Part shown: positions 7,654 to 12,607 of the stretch, one piece after another
Layout of the letters: every line of letters begins with the position of its first letter
Numbering within the stretch: the first letter of the stretch is position 1
Assembly (NCBI GenBank): GCA_020444765.1
Contig: JAGRHW010000066.1
Location: forward strand, 1-12,607
From: Gammaproteobacteria bacterium
GTDB lineage: Bacteria; Pseudomonadota; Gammaproteobacteria; Granulosicoccales; Granulosicoccaceae
DNA: 12,607 nucleotides
Direction of reading: 5' to 3'
Notes under the pieces: generated by a model
Database searches by the model: none
What the model was told of the DNA's origin: nothing
What the model saw: the letters and a program-made list of their open reading frames with translations, nothing else
Translations under genes and position numbers: made by a program

Positions 7654-8095
7654 GGACGAGTGGATGGCTGCGGCATTGAAGGTCGCCTTTGCCAGCAGTG
7701 ACATGATACATGTGGACCAGCATTTCGGTGCTGCGAAATCATTCGTTATTTACGCCGTGGACAAAAACCGCTCCTGTGTGCTGGAAGCAATCGAGTTCAC
7801 CGAGCTGAAAATGGACGGCAACGAAGACAAACTGGCCGGCAAGGTCGAAGCGCTCGGTGGCTGCATCGCTGTCTACAGCCAGGCAGTGGGTGCTTCGGCA
7901 ATCGGCCTGTTGAAGGCGCATGGTATTCAGCCGGTAAAAGTGACATCCGGGTCGCCGATCAGGGCTTTGCTTGACGCCCTGCAGGAAGAGTTGACACAAG
8001 GCCCGGCAAGCTGGCTGGCACGTGCCATAGCTGCAACGTTGCCTGCTGACCCTTCCCGTTTTGATGTGATGGAAGATGAAGGCTGGCAGGAGTAA
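7610..8095 (+). CDS. nifX: NifX, FeMo-co precursor carrier
   Basis: A 161-residue small carrier that binds NifB-co and later FeMo-co precursors and passes them to or from NifEN. It is a single copy of the fold shared with NifY and the NifB C-terminus. The core is [23 protein letters not shown], with H38 in HFG. Further family marks are [22 protein letters not shown], with the cysteine conserved in NifX, and a terminal [15 protein letters not shown]. The ATG at 7610 has an excellent ribosome site (GGGGAGG, 7597-7603), and its N-terminal length matches A. vinelandii NifX. It lies inside the end of nifN by 44 bases, so the two are coupled. Confidence 0.95.
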   Translation: MVATRRLQRMACKAEDEWMAAALKVAFASSDMIHVDQHFGAAKSFVIYAVDKNRSCVLEAIEFTELKMDGNEDKLAGKVEALGGCIAVYSQAVGASAIGLLKAHGIQPVKVTSGSPIRALLDALQEELTQGPASWLARAIAATLPADPSRFDVMEDEGWQE

Positions 8096-8098
8096 GCC

Positions 8099-8566
8099 AT
8101 GTTGATCGAAGATGCTCGCGTTGTGCACTCGAACGGGAACCGGCTCTGGGCTGAGACCCGTGGGCAAAGTGCCTGTTCCTCGTGCAATCAGACGGCATGC
8201 AGTTCATCGGTTTTGTCAGGTCTGATCAAACCCGGCCTAACCCGTATTGAACTGGAGAATACGCTGGGTGCAAAACCCGGGGACACGATCGTCATCGGTA
8301 TAGAGGATGGCGTTCTGGTACGGCTGGCAGTACTGGCTTATCTGTGGCCGCTTGTATCCATGATAGGGATAGCGATTCTCGCAAGAGTCTCGGGAGTTGG
8401 CGAGGCGGGACAAGTGGTCGCGGCAATTTCCGGTTTACTGGGCGGCTTTGCTCTGGTGAGGGCCGTAACCGGTCATTCCGTGAACAAAAACCGGCAGCCG
8501 GAGATGATCAAGGTTAAGGGGCAGGCAGCTGCAAGCGTGCTGAGGCCTTTCAACAAGGGGAAATGA
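8099..8566 (+). CDS. RseC-family membrane protein inside the nifENX unit
   Basis: A 155-residue protein of the RseC family (SoxR-reducing system), whose E. coli member works with the Rsx/Rnf membrane electron-transport complex. Evidence is the N-terminal cysteine motif SACSSCNQTACSSSVLSG (C26, C29, C34), the segment GDTIVIGIEDGVLVRLAVLAYLWPL, and two predicted membrane helices at about residues 72-95 and 104-123, the second carrying GLLGGFALVR. All these line up with E. coli RseC as I remember it. AGGAG at 8088-8092 precedes the ATG. The gene sits 3 bases after nifX and 1 base before the DUF269 gene, so it is firmly in the operon. This is not part of the Azotobacter-type nif core. A link between Rnf-driven ferredoxin reduction and nitrogenase is inferred. 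Confidence 0.9.
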   Translation: MLIEDARVVHSNGNRLWAETRGQSACSSCNQTACSSSVLSGLIKPGLTRIELENTLGAKPGDTIVIGIEDGVLVRLAVLAYLWPLVSMIGIAILARVSGVGEAGQVVAAISGLLGGFALVRAVTGHSVNKNRQPEMIKVKGQAAASVLRPFNKGK

Positions 8567-8567
8567 C

Positions 8568-9041
8568 ATGACTGACAAAGTAGTAGATAACTCAGAAGAT
8601 GATCCGGTTTTGACGACGGATTTCGCCAGAGAGATGGTCCGCCAGATGCGCGCTATAGATACTTACGGTACGTATGATAACTGGCCGGTAGAAAAAATTT
8701 TAAGTCCTTTTGTCCTGACAAAGGAGAAGAAACGGGAAATCCCCGTAGTCGGCGATCCGGATGAAATCGTGGTGGCAAGAGTCAAGGCCTTTTATAACGC
8801 AATTTCCGCCATGATCGAAAAGGAATGTAAATTGATGGCGGTGCCAATGCTGCATTTAACGCATGAAGGCTTCGGCCGGGTGATTATCACTGTCGGAAAG
8901 CTCGTGGTTCTGGACCGGACCTTGCGCGATGTCCACCGCTTTGGTTTTCCTTCGCTGTCGAAGATGAAAGATGATGCCGACAAGTATCTTTCCGTGGCGC
9001 TTGAGATCATCGGGCAACATCCCAAAGCCGTTGGCATGTAG
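8568..9041 (+). CDS. NifX-associated protein, DUF269 family
   Basis: A 157-residue member of the NifX-associated nitrogen-fixation family (DUF269), found after nifX in nearly all proteobacterial Mo-nif clusters; its biochemical role is unknown. Visible family traits are DFAREMVRQMRAIDTYGTYDNW in the first 40 residues (shown here as two adjoining parts, DFAREMVRQMRA and IDTYGTYDNW), the helical AFYNAISAMIEKECKLMAVP, and HEGFGRVIITVGKLVVLDR with HRFGFPSLSKM near the end. No membrane segment or metal motif is obvious; there is a single cysteine. AAGGGGA at 8555-8561 is its ribosome site. It normally follows nifX directly; here an RseC-like gene has come between the two. Confidence 0.94.
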   Translation: MTDKVVDNSEDDPVLTTDFAREMVRQMRAIDTYGTYDNWPVEKILSPFVLTKEKKREIPVVGDPDEIVVARVKAFYNAISAMIEKECKLMAVPMLHLTHEGFGRVIITVGKLVVLDRTLRDVHRFGFPSLSKMKDDADKYLSVALEIIGQHPKAVGM

Positions 9042-9080
9042 CTGAATTCAGATTAAGCCGTATTGTAAACGAGACCCAGC

Positions 9081-9308
9081 ATGACACCTGAAGAACTGAA
9101 AGCCATACAGAAGGCAGCGCGTAAAGCCAAACGCATTGCGACCGAGAAAGCCGGAGAGTTGCATGATCTGGTTGAGGACAGATTACCGGCCGCTTTCGAA
9201 GACCTTCCAGCCGTAGCGCAGGAAGCCTATGATGCCTGCAAGGCATGGTCAGAAGCCGAAAACACATTCAGGCAGGCCGAAGCTGAAATGAATACCGGAG
9301 GCCAATGA
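9081..9308 (+). CDS. Small helical nif-cluster protein, DUF683 / CCE_0567 family
   Basis: A 75-residue protein of the DUF683 family, related to cyanobacterial CCE_0567, for which a small Rop-like helical bundle with bound metal has been reported. The sequence is almost wholly helical in character: MTPEELKAIQKAARKAKRIA, then LHDLVEDRLP, then AQEAYDACKAWSEAENTF. It is rich in Ala, Glu and Lys, with one cysteine and one histidine. It occupies the usual place between the DUF269 gene and ferredoxin III. The ribosome site is weak. Its 3' end is 1 base from the next start codon, so it is probably co-translated with the ferredoxin. Exact function is not established. Confidence 0.9.
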   Translation: MTPEELKAIQKAARKAKRIATEKAGELHDLVEDRLPAAFEDLPAVAQEAYDACKAWSEAENTFRQAEAEMNTGGQ

Positions 9309-9309
9309 T

Positions 9310-9642
9310 ATGAACGTTATTACAGGTCTGACGCGAGGCGGAGAACAGTACACGCCGAAGTTTGTAACGGAGATCGATCAACGGCATTGTATTGGTTGCG
9401 GTCGCTGCTTTAAGGTGTGCCCGAGAGACGTGTTTGATCTCGTAGAGCGGGAAGGCGACCTGCAGGCAGACGATGACGACTACGATGATTATGACGACGA
9501 TGATGATGGCTTCTCGGATGACACTGCCATGGTCATGAGCATTAAAAATGCCATGGACTGCATCGGCTGCGGTTCATGCGCGCGAATCTGCCCGAAAAAC
9601 TGCTTTACGCATGAGCCTGTCGCTGCTGTCGGGTCTGAATAG
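9310..9642 (+). CDS. fdxB: Ferredoxin III, nif-specific, with acidic insert
   Basis: A 110-residue ferredoxin of the nif-specific ferredoxin III (FdxB) type, expected to carry two [4Fe-4S] clusters. The first motif is C27-x2-C30-x2-C33-x3-C37-P and the second C84-x2-C87-x2-C90-x3-C94-P. Between them, residues 54-71 form a strongly acidic tract of Asp broken by a few Tyr, Gly, Phe and Ser. Acidic inserts occur in this family, but this one is long and nearly pure Asp. The N-terminus (TGLTRGGEQYTPKFVTEID) and the THEPVA end are family marks. GGAG at 9297-9300 serves the ATG. It probably passes electrons to nitrogenase or to the assembly machinery; the acidic loop may govern partner docking, which is inferred. 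Confidence 0.95.
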   Translation: MNVITGLTRGGEQYTPKFVTEIDQRHCIGCGRCFKVCPRDVFDLVEREGDLQADDDDYDDYDDDDDGFSDDTAMVMSIKNAMDCIGCGSCARICPKNCFTHEPVAAVGSE

Positions 9643-10040
9643 TGTCGGACCTGACGATACATGCTTCCGCCGAGGCCTTGCATCGCTATCGACGCATTGC
9701 GCCATTGGCAGTTAGTGTGCTGGAAAAGTTAAGGTCAGAAGTCGCCAGGCTTGGCTATTCGAGTGAAGAAGTCCGTTTGAGAGACGCCTCCGATGCGGTA
9801 TTCGATCTCGAGAAGGATGTCGTCAGCGGTGAATACAGCCTGCTGGGCAAATGGTTTGATAATGGCCATCATATCGCGGGCCAGTTGATGTTCAGGAGCG
9901 ACGGATCCTTCTTTGTCGAGCAGGATATTGCCAGAATGTACCCCGGCAAACCCGATACCTTTGTTGAGGCTGTCCATGCCTGGGGACGCGAAGGGAATAT
10001 CAAGGTCGAAGCCCGATTAATCAAAGTACCCTTTCTGTAG
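9642..10040 (+). CDS. Unrecognised 132-residue protein after ferredoxin III
   Basis: I cannot assign a family with confidence. The GTG at 9642 shares one base with the ferredoxin stop (TAGTG), and no other start codon is available before residue 87, so translation by coupling from the ferredoxin gene is likely; no clear ribosome site is seen. The product is soluble-looking and has no cysteine. Its first half looks helical (HRYRRIAPLAVSVLEKLRSEV), and the second half has alternating patterns such as EYSLLGKWFDNGHHIAGQLM and RSDGSFFVEQDIARMYPGKP, which suggest a compact alpha/beta fold. Its place matches that of a small uncharacterised ORF after the ferredoxin in Azotobacter-type clusters, but homology is only suspected. 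Confidence 0.8.
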   Translation: MSDLTIHASAEALHRYRRIAPLAVSVLEKLRSEVARLGYSSEEVRLRDASDAVFDLEKDVVSGEYSLLGKWFDNGHHIAGQLMFRSDGSFFVEQDIARMYPGKPDTFVEAVHAWGREGNIKVEARLIKVPFL

Positions 10041-10061
10041 CGGGAAAAAGGCTTTTTGCCA

Positions 10062-10090
10062 TCTCGTTCTATTGATTGTCATGAACGGGA
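10062..10090 (+). terminator. Possible terminator after the nifENX-ferredoxin unit
   Basis: Bases 10062-10069 (TCTCGTTC) can pair with 10083-10090 (GAACGGGA) in eight pairs including one G-T, with a 13-base loop; a TTTT run follows at 10097-10100. Just before it lies AAAAAGGCTTTTT (10045-10057), which offers a T-run for transcripts coming from the other strand. The stem is modest and the T-run is displaced, so this is a weak call; it is supported mainly by a new promoter following downstream. Confidence 0.3.
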
Positions 10091-10099
10091 TGCAAGGTT

Positions 10100-10318
10100 T
10101 TAGCGTCTGTCAAAGGGTTCCAGAATTGCATTATCAGATTTCTCGCTATTCGCGTCGTTGCGGACTTCAAGCTTGATATACTCCATGTCGACCAGCTTCT
10201 GCTGCTCGGGTTTGATTGCACCTCTTTTGTCACGTTTGTTACCAGGATCGTTGGATATTCTTGTTTCATTTGCGACATCCAAATCATAGATGTGAATCGG
10301 AATTTTCTTTTTATTCAA
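10100..10318 (-). CDS. Doubtful antisense reading frame in the gap before iscA
   Basis: An open frame of 72 codons on the minus strand ends in TAA at 10100-10102. Its codons look protein-like and the product is highly charged and soluble in character (for example DPGNKRDKRGAIKPEQQKL and MEYIKLEVRNDANSEKSD). However, it has no good start: only a TTG at 10316-10318, no ribosome site, and the frame stays open to a stop at 10364-10366 without any ATG at the front. It also covers the NifA site of the iscA promoter. It may be the remnant of a gene lost from this gap, or chance. I do not recognise any family. Confidence 0.2.
   Translation of the reverse strand: MNKKKIPIHIYDLDVANETRISNDPGNKRDKRGAIKPEQQKLVDMEYIKLEVRNDANSEKSDNAILEPFDRR
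10262..10277 (+). promoter_or_regulatory. NifA upstream activator site for iscA-nifUS
   Basis: TGT-TTCATTTGCG-ACA is an exact match to TGT-N10-ACA. Its centre is about 100 bases before the predicted transcription start, within the usual range for NifA. The distance to the -24 GG is 22 bases longer than in the nifE promoter, close to two turns of the DNA helix, so both sites would face their promoters from the same side. An A/T-rich stretch (10299-10320) lies between. Confidence 0.7.
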
Positions 10319-10342
10319 TAGCTTGCAATGTGCTGCTCGGCG

Positions 10343-10358
10343 TGGCTCAGGGTTTGCA
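10343..10358 (+). promoter_or_regulatory. Sigma-54 (-24/-12) promoter of iscA-nifUS
   Basis: TGGCTC-AGGGT-TTGCA matches the sigma-54 consensus with one difference in the -24 block and a perfect -12 block. GG (10344-10345) and GC (10356-10357) are exactly 10 bases apart. Transcription should start near 10369, leaving about 40 bases of leader before the iscA ATG. It separates the Fe-S cluster genes from the nifENX unit while keeping both under NifA. Confidence 0.85.
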
Positions 10359-10409
10359 ATCAGCTATTCTCATGCAATACGCAAATCACCTGTCACGGAG
10401 TAAGAAGAG

Positions 10410-10733
10410 ATGCTTTTACTAACGGATAGCGCCCGGAGAGCCATAGGCGAATTCATTAAAAATGCGGATAAACCGGTTGCAGGGCTGAGGGTTTCAGTCC
10501 TCAGTGGTGGCTGCTCCGGCATGCAATACGGTATGTCTCTGGAAGCGAGCGCCAACAGCGAGGATTCCGTGTTGAGTTTTGGCGAGCTCAAGGTATTTGT
10601 GGATCCGGAAAGTGAAAAACTGCTCGACGGGGCTACTGTCGATTTTCTGGAGACCATGGAGGAAAGCGGATTTCGATTTATCAATCCTAATGCCACTGCC
10701 AGCTGTGGTTGTGGAAAGTCCTTTTCAGCCTAG
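10410..10733 (+). CDS. iscA: Nif-type IscA, A-type Fe-S carrier protein
   Basis: A 107-residue A-type carrier of the HesB/IscA family, in the nif-linked position seen in Azotobacter (IscA-nif). It binds iron or an Fe-S cluster and hands clusters to nitrogenase-related targets. The three ligand cysteines are present: C35 in SGGCSGMQYG, and C99 and C101 in SCGCGKSFSA. Family strands GLRVSVLSGGCSG and LKVFVDPESEKLLDG are clear. GGAG at 10397-10400 is the ribosome site. It is the first gene after a NifA/sigma-54 promoter and is followed 18 bases later by nifU, so the three Fe-S genes form one operon. Confidence 0.95.
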   Translation: MLLLTDSARRAIGEFIKNADKPVAGLRVSVLSGGCSGMQYGMSLEASANSEDSVLSFGELKVFVDPESEKLLDGATVDFLETMEESGFRFINPNATASCGCGKSFSA

Positions 10734-10751
10734 ACAATCAGGAGTCGACAC

Positions 10752-11642
10752 ATGTGGGATTATTCCGAGAAAGTACAAGAACATTTTTTCAACCCGCGAA
10801 ACGCCGGCGCGGTCAAGGATGGAAACGCAGTAGGGGATGTCGGGTCCCTGTCCTGCGGCGATGCCTTGCGACTGACGCTGAAGGTGGAGCCGGAGACTGA
10901 AATCATTCTGGACGCCGGGTTCCAGACTTTCGGTTGCGGTTCCGCCATTGCCTCAAGCTCGGCACTGACTGAAATCATCAAGGGCATGACCGTGACAGAG
11001 GCGCTGAATGTAAGCAATCAGGACATCGCCGATTATCTGGATGGACTGCCGCCAGAGAAAATGCACTGTTCCGTCATGGGGCGCGAGGCGCTACAGGCCG
11101 CTGTGGCCAATTACCGGGGTGAGGTGTGGAAAGACGATCATGAGGAAGGCGCGCTGATTTGCAAGTGTTTTGCGGTCGATGAAGTACTGATCGAGGAAAC
11201 CATCAGAGCCAACAATCTCACCACGGTGGAGGAGGTCAGCAATTATACCAAAGCCGGCGGCGGTTGTTCTTCCTGTCATGAAGGCATCGAAGAGATCCTC
11301 GAGAAAGTACTGCTTGAGCGGGGTGAGACATTTGACCCTGAGGCCGATGCCTCAAAGACCAGGAGTCCGGCGCCAAGGCTGACCAATCTGCAGCGCATCA
11401 AACGCATTGAGGAACTGCTCGATGAGATTCGCCCCAGCCTGCAACGCGATCATGGTGATGTGGAACTGATCGAGGTGGCCGGTCGCGATATCTATGTAAA
11501 AATGACCGGAGCCTGTTCCGGTTGCCAGATGGCGGCGGCAACACTGGGTGGTCTGCAACAACATCTGGTCGAGGGACTTGGCGAGTTTGTCCAGGTATTG
11601 CCGGAAACCGAGTTGTTGCGTAAAGCCGAAGCGGAGGTCTGA
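10752..11642 (+). CDS. nifU: NifU, modular Fe-S cluster scaffold
   Basis: A 296-residue scaffold on which Fe-S clusters for nitrogenase are built with sulfur from NifS. Three modules are visible. The IscU-like N-terminal domain has C35, C62 and C106, the exact positions known in A. vinelandii NifU. The central [2Fe-2S] domain has C137, C139, C172 and C175, also matching. The C-terminal Nfu-type domain has a C-x2-C at C255 and C258 (GACSGCQMA). The linker between the last two is shorter than in A. vinelandii, which has about 312 residues. A good ribosome site (AGGAG, 10740-10744) precedes the ATG. It lies between iscA and nifS; the nifS start follows 2 bases after the stop. Confidence 0.98.
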   Translation: MWDYSEKVQEHFFNPRNAGAVKDGNAVGDVGSLSCGDALRLTLKVEPETEIILDAGFQTFGCGSAIASSSALTEIIKGMTVTEALNVSNQDIADYLDGLPPEKMHCSVMGREALQAAVANYRGEVWKDDHEEGALICKCFAVDEVLIEETIRANNLTTVEEVSNYTKAGGGCSSCHEGIEEILEKVLLERGETFDPEADASKTRSPAPRLTNLQRIKRIEELLDEIRPSLQRDHGDVELIEVAGRDIYVKMTGACSGCQMAAATLGGLQQHLVEGLGEFVQVLPETELLRKAEAEV

Positions 11643-11644
11643 TC

Positions 11645-12607
11645 ATGACAGACGGAATCTATCTGGATAATAATGCCACGACTATGGTGGCTCCTGAAGT
11701 GGTGGAGCAAATGTTGCCGTTTTTCACCGAGCAGTTCGGCAACCCCTCTTCGATGCACCAGTTCGGCAATAAAGTCGGACAGGCCATGAAAAAGGCGCGT
11801 AAGCAGGTCCAGACGCTGCTTGGCGCCGAACATGATTCGGAGATCATATTTACCTCCTGCGGTACGGAGTCTGACTCCACAGCCATCCTTTCGGCACTCA
11901 GAGCACAGCCGAGACGCAGGGAAATCATTACAACTGTGGTTGAGCATCCCGCGGTACTGAGTCTGTGCGAAAACCTGGAAAAAGAAGGCTACGTTGTCCA
12001 TTATCTTGAAGTGGACGGCAAGGGCAGGCTGGATCTGCAACAATACAAGCGTCTTCTGTCCGACGAGGTCGCTATCGTATCGGTTATGTGGGCCAACAAT
12101 GAAAGCGGCACCTTGTTCCCGGTCGAGGAAATGGCGGAACTGGCCCACGCCGCCGGTGTCATGTTCCATACCGATGCGGTGCAGGCGGTGGGAAAAATAC
12201 CGATCAATCTGCAAGCGTCAGCAATCGATATGCTGTCACTGTCCGGGCATAAGCTGCATGCACCGAAGGGTATAGGCGTGTTATATCTGAAGCGTGGCGT
12301 GCGATTCCGACCCTTATTGAGAGGCGGTCATCAGGAACGTGGTCGCAGGGCGGGGACCGAAAATGCAAGTTCGATAATCGGGCTCGGCAAGGCCTGCGAA
12401 ATGGCCCTGGAGTCCATGGATTACGAAAACACCTTTGTCAAATCCCTGCGCGACAGGCTGGAGCAAGGCATTCTGAGTGCCGTGTCTCACTGTTTTGTTA
12501 CAGGAGATCCGGATAAGCGCTTGCCCAACACCTGCAATATTGCATTTGAATACATCGAAGGCGAAGCCATTCTGTTGTTGTTGAACAAGCTGTCGATCGC
12601 CGCCTCA
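11645..12607 (+). CDS. nifS: NifS cysteine desulfurase, 3' end beyond the window
   Basis: A pyridoxal-phosphate cysteine desulfurase that takes sulfur from cysteine as a persulfide and gives it to NifU. The window holds 321 codons, open to the last base. The start MTDGIYLDNNATTMVAPEVV is typical. Cofactor residues are visible: H101 in VVEHPAVL, D177 and Q180 in FHTDAVQAVGK, and the Schiff-base lysine K203 in SLSGHKLHAPKG. The tail GGHQERGRRAGTEN is also family-typical. The active-site cysteine (about residue 325, in SGSAC) would fall just beyond the end, so its absence here is a window effect, not a defect. GGAGG at 11633-11637 inside the end of nifU is the ribosome site. Confidence 0.97.
   Translation, partial: MTDGIYLDNNATTMVAPEVVEQMLPFFTEQFGNPSSMHQFGNKVGQAMKKARKQVQTLLGAEHDSEIIFTSCGTESDSTAILSALRAQPRRREIITTVVEHPAVLSLCENLEKEGYVVHYLEVDGKGRLDLQQYKRLLSDEVAIVSVMWANNESGTLFPVEEMAELAHAAGVMFHTDAVQAVGKIPINLQASAIDMLSLSGHKLHAPKGIGVLYLKRGVRFRPLLRGGHQERGRRAGTENASSIIGLGKACEMALESMDYENTFVKSLRDRLEQGILSAVSHCFVTGDPDKRLPNTCNIAFEYIEGEAILLLLNKLSIAAS

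Noticed and set aside
8016..8031. A TGGCAC block within the end of nifX that looks like a -24 element.
   Set aside because: The spacing from GG to GC is 11 bases, not 10, and the -12 block reads ATAGC rather than TTGCA; no NifA site lies upstream at a suitable distance.
9469..9522. GAY-rich DNA as a simple tandem repeat or CRISPR-like element.
   Set aside because: It is a coding acidic tract inside ferredoxin III with mixed codons and no regular repeat unit or spacers.
10285..10330. Possible IHF site between the NifA site and the iscA promoter.
   Set aside because: The A/T-rich stretch has only partial matches to the IHF consensus on either strand, each with two or more mismatches in the core.
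11492..12214. Minus-strand open frame (240 codons) opposite nifU and nifS.
   Set aside because: Both plus-strand genes here are certain and full of conserved residues; the antisense product shows no domain and is a shadow of their codon use.
12590..12607. Apparent lack of the catalytic cysteine in NifS.
   Set aside because: The reading frame is cut by the end of the window just before the place where the SGSAC motif is expected.

Overview
This window is a stretch of a molybdenum nitrogenase (nif) cluster, with all confident genes on the + strand. The order is nifK (5' cut by the window edge), nifT, a small 2[4Fe-4S] ferredoxin, nifY, a DUF6129-like gene, lrv, an unrecognised 316-residue gene, nifE, nifN, nifX, an rseC-like gene, the DUF269 gene, the DUF683 gene, ferredoxin III, an unrecognised 132-residue gene, the nif-type iscA, nifU and nifS (3' cut by the window edge). 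The backbone closely resembles the major nif cluster of Azotobacter vinelandii (nifHDKTY-ORF-lrv-nifENX-ORFs-iscA-nifUS). Together with the presence of nifY, lrv and an RseC-family protein, this points to a gammaproteobacterium of moderate GC. I cannot name the genus. The extra genes relative to Azotobacter (316-residue protein, RseC-like protein) argue against Azotobacter itself.

Layout. Positions 1-3651 are the tail of a nifHDK-led transcription unit whose promoter lies upstream of the window. It carries nifK, nifT, ferredoxin, nifY, DUF6129 and lrv, the last three joined by ATGA overlaps. Stem-loops lie between nifK and nifT and between the ferredoxin and nifY. Positions 3747-4697 hold an unrecognised gene. 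At 4742-4816 a NifA-type upstream site (TGT-N10-ACA) and a sigma-54 -24/-12 element precede nifE; they should drive nifENX and its downstream partners to about 10040. The gap 10041-10409 holds a second, similarly built NifA/sigma-54 promoter in front of iscA-nifU-nifS, a possible stem-loop, and an antisense reading frame of uncertain status.

How it works together. NifK is the beta subunit of the MoFe protein. NifE/NifN form the scaffold on which the iron-molybdenum cofactor is completed. NifX and NifY are FeMo-co or precursor carriers/chaperones. IscA, NifU and NifS make and deliver Fe-S clusters. The two ferredoxins and the LRV Fe-S protein are candidate electron donors or accessory redox proteins. 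The membrane RseC-like protein inside the nifENX unit hints at a link to an Rnf/Rsx-type membrane electron-transport complex, which is the least expected part of the window. The most interesting uncharacterised parts are the 316-residue and 132-residue proteins, the RseC-like insertion, and the paired sigma-54/NifA promoters.
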